Position numbers and translations under genes: made by a program. From an uncultured Collinsella sp. (GTDB taxonomy: Bacteria > Actinomycetota > Coriobacteriia > Coriobacteriales > Coriobacteriaceae), in contig CABUCQ010000010.1 of NCBI GenBank assembly GCA_902490095.1, forward strand, positions 1-28,451: DNA of 28,451 nucleotides, read 5' to 3'. Shown in pieces: positions 20,959 to 28,451 of the stretch. The notes under the pieces are model-generated. The model was not told where the DNA came from, made no database searches, and saw only the letters and a list, made by a program, of their open reading frames with translations. Position 1 is the stretch's first letter; the number at the start of each line of letters is the position of its first letter.

Positions 20959-22305
20959 CTATGCCTCCTCGACGGGATCGACGGACAGGAAAATTTCGCT
21001 AGCACCTAGGTCGAGTGCGCGCTGAATCACCTTTGCCGGCAGTGGGAAGCTTTCCATAACGCTTGGCTTAAACGCGCGGACCTTGCCGGCGAACAGTTCC
21101 TCGCCGTCGGCCAAGATCTTCACGCGGGCGGCGTCGACGGGTCGGCGCACGCGGAAGTTGAGCTTGGTAAGCGCCGCGGCCGTAATGCGTCCCGGCAGCG
21201 CGTATCCCGCGATGCCAGCAGGGGAGACCGTAAGCTCGCAGCCCGGAACGGCGCCCGCACCGGTCCCCAGCGCGTACGCCGCCGCAGCTGCGCCAGCCCT
21301 CTCGGACTCGGTCGTCACGTTGTCGGCTAGGTCGTGCACATGCAGCACATTGCCGCAGGCAAAGATGCCCGGCACGCCCGTCTGCAGGCTCTGGTCCACC
21401 ACTGCGCCGCGCGTGCGCGGGTCAAGTTCAACGCCCGCGGCAACCGAAAGCTCGTTCTCGGGTATCAGACCCACCGAAAGCAGTAGCGTGTCGCACGGAA
21501 CAACGCGCTCGGTCCCCGGAATGGGCGCCAGGCTCTCGTCGACTTGGCTCACCTCGACTGCTTCCACGCGATCGTGTCCGATCACACGCGTGACGGTGGT
21601 GGACAGGTGCAGCGGAATGCCAAAGTCGTCAAGGCAGTTCTTGACGTTGCGGCGCAGACCGTTGGCGTACGGCATGAGCTCGTAGACGCCCTCAACCGAA
21701 ATCCCCTCGAGCGTGCAGCGGCGCGCCATGATCAGCCCGATGTCGCCCGAGCCCAAAATGACGGCGCGCGAACCGGGTTTGAGGTTTTCGATATTGATGT
21801 ATCGCTGCGCCAGGCCCGCCGTAAACACGCCGGCGGGTCGGCTGCCGGGGATCTTGATCTCGCTGCGCGTGCGCTCGCGGCACCCCATGGCAAGGACGAT
21901 CGCGCGTCCGGTGAGCTGTAACATGCCGTTGCGACTCATGAGCGTGACGGTATGGACCGCGTTGTCTTCCGCAGGTTTGCCTGAATCAATCCCAATCACC
22001 ATGCTGTTCAGGAACAGCGCAATGTCGGTTGCGTGCACCTGGTCAATAAAGCGCTGCGCGTACTCGGGACCGGTGAGCTCCTGTCTAAAGTGCGACAGGC
22101 CAAAGCCGGGGTGGATGCACTGGCGGAGGATTCCGCCCAGGTGCTGCTCGCGCTCCACGATGGCCACGCGCGCTCCGGCCTTATGAGCGGCCAGCGCGGC
22201 CGCCATGCCGGCAGGTCCGCCGCCGATAACGACCACGTCGAAGGCTTGCGTTTGTACGGCTTCTACGACGCCGCAATCAACCGCGCTCGATTTGAATTCC
22301 GCCAT
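20959..22305 (-). CDS. FAD/NAD(P)-dependent oxidoreductase of a glycerol-3-phosphate dehydrogenase-like operon
   Basis: A 448-residue pyridine nucleotide-disulfide oxidoreductase-type flavoprotein. The FAD-binding GGGPAG lies in VVVIGGGPAGMAAAL (about residues 25-39). The second Rossmann motif for NAD(P)H is VILGSGDIGL, and the C-terminal FAD contact is GIFACGNVLHVHDL. A conserved ILRQCIHPGFGL segment, with a lone Cys, is characteristic of the GlpA-partner subgroup rather than of thioredoxin reductases, and no CxxC redox pair is seen there. The ATG starts one base after the stop of the glpA-like gene. It probably relays electrons between NAD(H) and the dehydrogenase; this is inference from operon context. 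Confidence 0.87.
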   Translation of the reverse strand: MAEFKSSAVDCGVVEAVQTQAFDVVVIGGGPAGMAAALAAHKAGARVAIVEREQHLGGILRQCIHPGFGLSHFRQELTGPEYAQRFIDQVHATDIALFLNSMVIGIDSGKPAEDNAVHTVTLMSRNGMLQLTGRAIVLAMGCRERTRSEIKIPGSRPAGVFTAGLAQRYINIENLKPGSRAVILGSGDIGLIMARRCTLEGISVEGVYELMPYANGLRRNVKNCLDDFGIPLHLSTTVTRVIGHDRVEAVEVSQVDESLAPIPGTERVVPCDTLLLSVGLIPENELSVAAGVELDPRTRGAVVDQSLQTGVPGIFACGNVLHVHDLADNVTTESERAGAAAAAYALGTGAGAVPGCELTVSPAGIAGYALPGRITAAALTKLNFRVRRPVDAARVKILADGEELFAGKVRAFKPSVMESFPLPAKVIQRALDLGASEIFLSVDPVEEA

Positions 22306-22306
22306 C

Positions 22307-23761
22307 CTAGCGCACCCCCTTCAGCGGTCCCTCAACCAACCAAGATCCGGCATCCTCCAACAGCACCTCGCTGGGGTCGCAGTCTAGCTCGCGTGCTAGG
22401 ATCGCCACCACGCGGCTCTGACAAAATCCGCTCTGGCATCGACCCATGCCGGCATGACAGCGGCGCTTGACGCCTTCGACCGAAACCGCGCCCGGGCGGC
22501 GTCGAATCGCGGCAACGATCTCTGCCTCGGGCACCGTTTCGCAGCGGCAGACGATCTGTCCCCATGCGGGGTCGGACTCGATCAGCTCTTCCTTGCGCGC
22601 AAGCGGTGCGCGGTCAAAGTCGTCCGGCGCGCAGCGAATTGGGTTCCAGTCCTCCCGCTCGTGCAGCTCCACGCCCGCCTCGCGCATCACAAGCTCCATG
22701 CGCTCGGCAATGGCCGGCGCGCTTGCCACACCCGGCGACTGAATGCCCGCCGCCTGGAACAGCCCCGGCACCACGGCCGACTGTCCAATAAAGAAGTCGT
22801 TCGTTCCTTGAATGACCGGACGCCCGCTGGCAAATGCGCGCACCACGCGGCGCGTATCCAGATCGGGCACCAGCTTGCGTGCACCGGTCAGCAGCGCGTT
22901 TACATCGCTCGCATAGGTCTGCGTGTCGCCCGGCTCGCGCACGGCGGCCGTCGCGGTGATCACGGTGTTGCCGTGCACGGTGCCCGTGACGATAACACCC
23001 TTCGACACCGGCGTCGGCACGGGGTAGAGCGGCATGAGCGTGCGCGGCTCCTTGTCCAGCACCACGATGTTGCCCTGACGCCAGACCATCTGGAACTCCT
23101 CGGCGCCGGCCATATGCGAGATGTCCGCGGCTCCGTTGCCTGCGGCGTTGATCAGGTAGCGGCAGCGCACGATGCCAGTGGGGGTTGCCAGCGTAAAGCG
23201 CGCGTCGTCGCCCGAGCCCGCGACTTCAATCGCTTCCACTGGAGCGGACCGCATAAACGTCACCCCGTTGGCCACGGCGTTTTCCAGCGCGGCGATGGCA
23301 ACCTCAAACGGGTCGACAAACCCAGTCGAGGGGCACCACAACGCGCACGTTGCATCGGCACTGGCGCGCGGCTCTAACTCGTGGATGCGGTCGGGTCCGA
23401 CGATTGACAGCTCGGGCACACCGTTGGTAAGGCCATTGCTCCGCAGCTGCTCCAGATGCGCGCGGTTCTCGTCGTTGAAGCCCAACACCATCGACCCGGT
23501 GCGGCAGAACAGAAAGTCCAGCTCCTGCGCCCACGTACCGTACAACTCGCAGCCACGGGCGTTGACCTGTGCCTTAACCGTGCCCGGTGTCGGATCGTAG
23601 CCGGCATGCACCAGGCCGCCGTTGGCCTTCGACGCACCCAGCGCGATGTCGTTGGTCGCCTCGACCACGCAAATGGAAAGGTCAAATCGCGCGAGCTGCC
23701 GCGCGATGGCGCATCCGGTGATGCCCGCGCCGACAATCGCGATATCAAACGTTTCTGTCAC
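22307..23761 (-). CDS. FAD-dependent glycerol-3-phosphate dehydrogenase-like protein with BFD-type [2Fe-2S] domain
   Basis: A 484-residue DAO-family flavoenzyme. N-terminal FAD motif GAGITG at residues 11-16 (DIAIVGAGITGCAIARQL). The C-terminal 100 residues hold a BFD-like [2Fe-2S] domain with four Cys in VCRCETVPEAE and GMGRCQSGFC. This is the layout of anaerobic GlpA and its relatives, which oxidise glycerol 3-phosphate to dihydroxyacetone phosphate; L-2-hydroxyglutarate oxidase-like activity is a fair alternative. The start is GTG at 23761 with GGGAGG 5 bases upstream. It is the first gene of a three-gene minus-strand operon and is divergent from the zinc-ribbon gene across a repeat-rich region. 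Confidence 0.87.
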   Translation of the reverse strand: MTETFDIAIVGAGITGCAIARQLARFDLSICVVEATNDIALGASKANGGLVHAGYDPTPGTVKAQVNARGCELYGTWAQELDFLFCRTGSMVLGFNDENRAHLEQLRSNGLTNGVPELSIVGPDRIHELEPRASADATCALWCPSTGFVDPFEVAIAALENAVANGVTFMRSAPVEAIEVAGSGDDARFTLATPTGIVRCRYLINAAGNGAADISHMAGAEEFQMVWRQGNIVVLDKEPRTLMPLYPVPTPVSKGVIVTGTVHGNTVITATAAVREPGDTQTYASDVNALLTGARKLVPDLDTRRVVRAFASGRPVIQGTNDFFIGQSAVVPGLFQAAGIQSPGVASAPAIAERMELVMREAGVELHEREDWNPIRCAPDDFDRAPLARKEELIESDPAWGQIVCRCETVPEAEIVAAIRRRPGAVSVEGVKRRCHAGMGRCQSGFCQSRVVAILARELDCDPSEVLLEDAGSWLVEGPLKGVR

Positions 23762-23865
23762 AGTGCCTCCCAGAAGAGTTGACAGGCCGTCAATAAGACT
23801 ATCCTACGGTCCGCACACTCCCAGTGCGGCGGCAATGCGGCGAACAGCCCCGCAACACCCGCCAA

Positions 23866-23911
23866 CGGCAGACGAGGGGAGACCCGGCAACGTCGACAAC
23901 CTCGTCTGCCG
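23866..23911. repeat. 12-bp hairpin in divergent intergenic region
   Basis: A perfect inverted repeat, CGGCAGACGAGG (23866-23877) with CCTCGTCTGCCG (23900-23911), and a 22-base spacer. It lies about 105 bases upstream of the glpA-like start. It could be an operator or a structural repeat; no relative was found elsewhere in the window. Confidence 0.7.
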
Positions 23912-23931
23912 GCTATCACGTTGAAGTTTTG

Positions 23932-24067
23932 TCTCGATCTGTAACAGTAAGCTGAGGATTTGGGTTCCAGTTGTTACAGATTGAGATTGAAGTCGGGGAG
24001 GGACTCCTGTGTCTCGATCTGTAACATCTGGGACCCGGATTCCGCTTCAACCTGTTACAGATTGAGA
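23932..24067. repeat. Two tandem TCTCGATCTGTAACA inverted repeats
   Basis: Copy 1 has arms 23932-23946 and 23972-23986; copy 2 has arms 24012-24026 and 24053-24067. The left arm is TCTCGATCTGTAACA in both, and the right arm is TGTTACAGATTGAGA in both, giving one G-T-type mismatch. Spacers (25 and 26 bases) are unrelated in sequence. The copies are 80 bases apart. They sit between the divergent glpA-like operon and the zinc-ribbon gene, so the ten-base ATCTGTAACA, present four times, could also be a regulator-binding site. With the 23866 hairpin they account for most of the gene-free stretch 23762-24167. Confidence 0.88.
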
Positions 24068-24123
24068 TGTTTGTGTCCGCGCCAGCCCCGTACCCAGCCG
24101 TAGTCCCATATAAACAAACCCCG

Positions 24124-24132
24124 TGGTAAACT
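24124..24132 (+). promoter_or_regulatory. Probable promoter of zinc-ribbon gene (extended -10)
   Basis: TGGTAAACT is an extended -10 element 35 bases before the gene start, sharing its pattern with the sites at 2963 and 6088. There is no convincing -35. Confidence 0.5.
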
Positions 24133-24167
24133 TGACCGGACTGTTAATATTCCGAAAGGTACCCGTA

Positions 24168-24599
24168 ATGTCCAAGTACATCTCCGAGCTCATGTCGCCG
24201 CAGCTTATGGGCGTCGTCTATGCCTTCGTTGGCTTTATCATCGCCCTGTATGTGCTGTCGGTCGTCTATGTGTTCATCGACGCTCGCCGCCGCGGCGCCA
24301 GCGCCTACGTGGCATGGGGCATCATCGCCCTTATCCCGTTTGTAGGCCTCATTGCCTACCTGGTCCTGCGCCCGCACTCCTACGCGTCCGACCGCGAGGA
24401 GCAGGAGCTGGACATGGCCCTGCGCGAGCGCCAGCTTGCCCAGTACGGCACCTGCCCGCAGTGCGGCGCGCCCATCGAGAAGGACTTCGTCGTCTGCCCG
24501 GTGTGCGATACGCAGGTTCGCAACGTATGCCCCAGCTGCCATCGCCCGCTCGATGCGCACTGGAAGGTCTGCCCCTACTGCCGAACTCGTATCCAGTAA
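24168..24599 (+). CDS. Membrane protein with double zinc ribbon
   Basis: A 143-residue protein of unknown specific function. Two membrane helices are evident (about residues 15-37 and 47-67), in the short hairpin arrangement of phospholipase D-nuclease N-terminal-like domains. A short charged segment follows (DREEQELDMALRERQLAQ), then two zinc ribbons with Cys pairs at 96/99, 110/113, 121/124 and 135/138. The ATG at 24168 has GAAAGG 8 bases upstream; an in-frame GTG at 24123 would overlap the promoter. The ribbon probably faces the cytoplasm, but its partner is unknown. It appears to be a single-gene unit. Confidence 0.85.
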   Translation: MSKYISELMSPQLMGVVYAFVGFIIALYVLSVVYVFIDARRRGASAYVAWGIIALIPFVGLIAYLVLRPHSYASDREEQELDMALRERQLAQYGTCPQCGAPIEKDFVVCPVCDTQVRNVCPSCHRPLDAHWKVCPYCRTRIQ

Positions 24600-24696
24600 C
24601 GCATCCATCGCCGGGCCGGCCGCAAGCCACGGGCACGCCGTAAGCCACGCGCGCCCCACAGCCCTGCCCTACGCGATGAAGCATGCGTAGAAAATC

Positions 24697-24725
24697 GCCC
24701 GCCGTGCCATTAAGGTGCGGCGGGC
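24697..24725. terminator. Strong hairpin between zinc-ribbon gene and thrS
   Basis: A 12-bp stem with two G-U pairs, GCCCGCCGTGCC (24697-24708) with GGTGCGGCGGGC (24714-24725), and loop ATTAA. On the plus strand only GCTTGT follows; on the minus strand it is followed by GATTTTCT, so it is a better terminator in that direction. It most likely ends the zinc-ribbon transcript. Confidence 0.6.
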
Positions 24726-24727
24726 GC

Positions 24728-24755
24728 TTGTATACCAAGGCAACCTGCCTATAAT
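24728..24755 (+). promoter_or_regulatory. thrS promoter
   Basis: A -35 TTGTAT (24728-24733) and a consensus -10 TATAAT (24750-24755) are separated by 16 bases. They stand about 70 bases before the thrS start. This is the best sigma70-type promoter in the window. Confidence 0.75.
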
Positions 24756-24799
24756 GATGCAAGTCAAAAACGCCGAGCGCATCGCACGCACTTGCATCA
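24755..24799. promoter_or_regulatory. Inverted repeat overlapping thrS promoter/leader
   Basis: A perfect 10-base inverted repeat, TGATGCAAGT (24755-24764) and ACTTGCATCA (24790-24799), begins in the last base of the -10 box. The expected transcription start falls inside the left arm, so it reads better as a DNA operator than as an RNA hairpin. No regulator can be named. Confidence 0.5.
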
Positions 24800-24825
24800 G
24801 GCATCCGAGAGGAGAAAACATACCC

Positions 24826-26589
<1,764 letters not shown>

Positions 26590-26614
26590 CACAAACAATA
26601 CAAGAATTAATAAA

Positions 26615-26646
26615 GGCGATCGTCCTTTTGGGCGGTCGCCTTTTTT
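26615..26646 (+). terminator. Rho-independent terminator of thrS
   Basis: An 11-bp stem with two G-U pairs, GGCGATCGTCC (26615-26625) with GGGCGGTCGCC (26630-26640), a TTTT loop and a run of six T. Confidence 0.92.
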
Positions 26647-26660
26647 GTTGTCTATAGAAG

Positions 26661-26688
26661 AAAAGCCGCTGGTTAGAGCGGCTTTTTT
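26661..26688 (+). terminator. Second Rho-independent terminator ahead of polysaccharide locus
   Basis: A perfect stem AAAAGCCGCT (26661-26670) with AGCGGCTTTT (26677-26686) and a run of six T. Together with the thrS terminator it insulates the polysaccharide operon, so the operon needs its own promoter between here and 26915. Confidence 0.92.
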
Positions 26689-26693
26689 GTTGT

Positions 26694-26829
26694 GCAAAAA
26701 GGTACAGGTTTTTGTATCTTTCGAAGGAGTTCATTATACGAGCAAACTGCTCGCGTTTTCCCAGATTGCACAAAATGCGCCGCGAATGGGTGCATCTCCA
26801 TACGCCTCTACAAAAACCTGTACTTTTGC
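26694..26829. repeat. Large inverted repeat enclosing a TATAAT box, upstream of loaP-like gene
   Basis: Perfect 15-base arms, GTACAGGTTTTTGTA at 26702-26716 and its reverse complement at 26809-26823; with a 2-base bulge they extend outward to GCAAAA/TTTTGC (26694-26829). The 92-base interior holds a hairpin CGAGCA-AAC-TGCTCG and, on the minus strand, a consensus -10 TATAAT (26738 down to 26733). A weaker plus-strand pair, TTGTAT-17-TATACG, overlaps it. This could be an invertible promoter or a structured leader RNA for antitermination. It accounts for much of the gene-free stretch 26590-26914. Confidence 0.75.
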
Positions 26830-26914
26830 GACTGCGCCTAGCTGCGAGCGAGAAGCCTGTTCTTAACGCCCCTGTATCCGCGTGTGTCGTGGAGGCAAGA
26901 AAAGGGGGCGAGAG

Positions 26915-27505
26915 ATGGAACAGACGATGCGACGCCAAGAGCAGCTGCCCGGCGCCTTTAGTGGTGCTACTACCAACAACCAGCACGGCCGTGTCCGCTG
27001 GTATCTGGTTCACACCCCCAACGGTAAAGAGCGTGAGACCTGTGAAAAGGTCCGCGGCATTATCCCGCACGAGCTGATGCAGGACGCTTTTGTGATGCAA
27101 AAGGAGTTCTGGTTTAAGCGGGACGGCGCCTGGTCGCTCCAAACCAAACCTATGTACAAGGAATACTTCTTCGTCGCCACGCGCGATGCCGCCCTTCTCG
27201 ACAAGGCTTTGGCCCAGTTGAGTTTTGGCTGCCGCATTGCCGGCAGCAGGGAGCGCGCCTATGCGCCCATGCCGGACGATGCGCAGGACTGGTATCGCAG
27301 CGTGCTCGACGACGACGGCGTGGTGCGCAACAGCGTAGCCCGCATAGAAGACGGCGTGTTGCACATAGAGCAGGGACCCTTGGTGGGGCAAGAGGACCGT
27401 GTAAAGAAGGTCGACCGTCATAAGCGCTGGTGCTTGGTGGACGTGGGCGAAGGCGACTCCGCTTTTAGGGAGCTGCTTCCGTTGGACGTGCCCAGTAAGA
27501 CGTAA
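26915..27505 (+). CDS. NusG paralogue (LoaP-like transcription antiterminator)
   Basis: A 196-residue NusG-family protein. The NGN domain (about 28-110, starting VRWYLVHTPNGKERETCEKV) binds the RNA polymerase clamp, and the KOW segment is GPLVGQEDRVKKVDRHKR at 154-171. This is not the housekeeping NusG: length, the HKR-type KOW and a position at the head of a polysaccharide operon are features of LoaP, a specialised paralogue known in Firmicutes and Actinobacteria that promotes processive elongation through long polysaccharide or antibiotic operons. GGGGG stands 6 bases before the ATG at 26915; an in-frame GTG at 26882 is less likely. The sugar transferase gene follows about 70 bases later. 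Confidence 0.87.
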   Translation: MEQTMRRQEQLPGAFSGATTNNQHGRVRWYLVHTPNGKERETCEKVRGIIPHELMQDAFVMQKEFWFKRDGAWSLQTKPMYKEYFFVATRDAALLDKALAQLSFGCRIAGSRERAYAPMPDDAQDWYRSVLDDDGVVRNSVARIEDGVLHIEQGPLVGQEDRVKKVDRHKRWCLVDVGEGDSAFRELLPLDVPSKT

Positions 27506-27575
27506 GGGGACGTCGCGCTGACTATTCATTCGCATTTTGAATTCATTGATGGGGGGATCCCTGAGGAACAGGGAC

Positions 27576-28337
27576 GTGGATTTAAACTTGACTACTAACG
27601 AAGCGACAAGGCAAAACGCGCCGGTGGGAGCCGCGCTTGTTGCCCAGGCCATGAATGGCGGCGACGTGGGCATGCGCTACAAGGCCATGCAGGCCGTGAA
27701 GGACTGGGACCGCACGCGCCTGGCCTACCGCACCGTCAAGCGCGCCTTCGATATCGTGTTCAGCGGCTGCGTGCTGGCCGTCATCGCCGTGCCGAGCCTG
27801 GTGCTCGCCGCGGCCATCCGCCTGGAGAGCGAGGGCAACCCGTTCTACAGCCAGATCCGCGTGGGCCAGACCCATCGCGGCGGCAGGCTGTCCACCTTCC
27901 GCATGTGGAAGTTCCGCTCGATGTATAAAGACGCCGACGAACGCCTCGCCGAGCTCAAGGGACAGAACGAGATCGCCGGCGCCATGTTCAAGATGAGGGA
28001 CGACCCCCGCGTCACCAAGATCGGCAAGTTCATCCGCAAGCACTCCATCGACGAGTTCCCGCAGTTCCTCAACGTGTTCCTGGGCCAGATGTCCGTAGTC
28101 GGGCCCAGGCCGCCGCTGCCCAACGAGGTGGCCGAGTATACCGAGTACGACCTGCAGCGCCTGGCCGTGAAGCCGGGGATCACCGGCTGGTGGCAGGTGA
28201 CGGAGCGCAACTCGACCGGGTTCGACGGCATGGTCCGACGAGACCTGGAGTACATCGCCAGCCGAGGCGTCATCACCGACCTCAAGATCGTCGTCCTCAC
28301 GGTGATCGAGGTCATCACCGGCAAGGGTGCGTGCTAG
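27576..28337 (+). CDS. Undecaprenyl-phosphate sugar-phosphate transferase (bacterial sugar transferase family)
   Basis: The initiating enzyme of capsule or exopolysaccharide repeat-unit synthesis; it transfers a sugar phosphate to undecaprenyl phosphate at the inner membrane face. The 253-residue protein has one hydrophobic segment at about 58-80, typical of the short monotopic forms, followed by the PF02397 core: MWKFRSMYKDAD, the catalytic Asp-Glu in SIDEFPQ (159-160), MSVVGPRPPLPNE and KPGITGWWQV. The GTG at 27576 has GAGG 9 bases upstream; ATG at 27549 and TTG at 27537 are in frame but have no ribosome site. The sugar specificity cannot be read from sequence. The next gene starts at its stop. 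Confidence 0.92.
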   Translation: MDLNLTTNEATRQNAPVGAALVAQAMNGGDVGMRYKAMQAVKDWDRTRLAYRTVKRAFDIVFSGCVLAVIAVPSLVLAAAIRLESEGNPFYSQIRVGQTHRGGRLSTFRMWKFRSMYKDADERLAELKGQNEIAGAMFKMRDDPRVTKIGKFIRKHSIDEFPQFLNVFLGQMSVVGPRPPLPNEVAEYTEYDLQRLAVKPGITGWWQVTERNSTGFDGMVRRDLEYIASRGVITDLKIVVLTVIEVITGKGAC

Positions 28338-28451
28338 ATGCGCATCGCGATGATCGGACATAAGAGATACGGCTCCCGCGAGGGTGGCGTGGAGGTTGTC
28401 GTGACCGAGCTCGCCCGCCGCATGGCGGCACTTGGCCACGAGGTCACCTGC
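28338..28451 (+). CDS. Glycosyltransferase, N-terminal fragment (continues beyond window)
   Basis: Only 38 codons are seen. The ATG directly abuts the stop of the sugar transferase. The start MRIAMIGHKR plus a SREGGVEVVVTELARRM segment matches the N-terminal Rossmann fold of GT4/DUF1972-type rhamnosyl- or glycosyltransferases, which commonly follow the initiating transferase in polysaccharide loci. Confidence 0.75.
   Translation, partial: MRIAMIGHKRYGSREGGVEVVVTELARRMAALGHEVTC

Noticed and set aside
24756..24825. T-box or tRNA-mimic leader for thrS
   Set aside because: The leader is only about 65 bases, lacks T-box consensus, and the inverted repeat overlaps the -10 box and probable start site, so the full hairpin would not be in the RNA.

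Overview
The window is high-GC and gene-dense, with long runs of co-directional genes. It looks like a chromosomal segment of a gut actinobacterium of the Coriobacteriia, most likely Collinsella or a close relative. That assignment is inferred from gene content and order, codon choice and the crowd of short hairpin repeats between genes; no 16S gene or other taxonomic marker is present.

Layout. (1) 1-4278, selenium and molybdenum handling: the 3' part of selA, selB overlapping it by 3 bases, an unannotated-looking selenocysteine tRNA gene (selC, 2984-3080) with its own promoter and terminator, mobA, and a Cys-rich DUF3343 protein (putative Se/S carrier family). (2) 4536-5891, glutamate dehydrogenase gdhA. 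(3) 6121-9866, a two-gene molybdenum hydroxylase operon: an FAD subunit and a fused [2Fe-2S]+Mo subunit. (4) 9867-10445, a four-unit hairpin array with an exact 62-base period, a GTTGCGGTG hairpin and tRNA-Leu(UAG). (5) 10537-14027, protein folding and turnover: tig, clpP, clpX. (6) 14314-18634, valS flanked by two related inverted-repeat elements in opposite orientation, then folC. (7) 18635-20544, an M24 peptidase gene (minus strand) with repeat clusters on both sides that draw on the same element families. (8) 20545-23761 (minus strand), a three-gene glycerol-3-phosphate-dehydrogenase-like / FAD oxidoreductase / DUF1667 operon. (9) 24168-26589, a membrane zinc-ribbon protein and thrS. (10) 26590-28451, two tandem terminators, a large inverted repeat around a TATAAT box, a LoaP-type NusG paralogue, a polyprenyl-phosphate sugar-phosphate transferase and the start of a glycosyltransferase. 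This last part is the beginning of a capsule or exopolysaccharide locus.

How the genes work together. SelA, SelB and tRNA-Sec make and deliver selenocysteine. MobA can supply a guanylylated molybdenum cofactor, and the DUF3343 protein may carry selenium or sulfur. The nearby molybdenum hydroxylase resembles the XdhD/YgfM type that is associated with selenium in other bacteria. No in-frame selenocysteine codon was recognised here, so the selenoproteins themselves lie elsewhere. The LoaP-like protein probably keeps RNA polymerase elongating through the long polysaccharide operon it heads.

The most unusual part of the window is intergenic. At least six families of short structured repeats occur: five GTTGCGGTG hairpins, a 62-base-period array, a pair of elements around valS, a pair around the peptidase gene, three copies of a 33-mer and a tandem TCTCGATCTGTAACA pair. 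In two families a conserved core sits inside long outer stems whose sequences differ completely between copies while still pairing. That is the signature of a selected structure, either an RNA or a palindrome-recognising mobile element.
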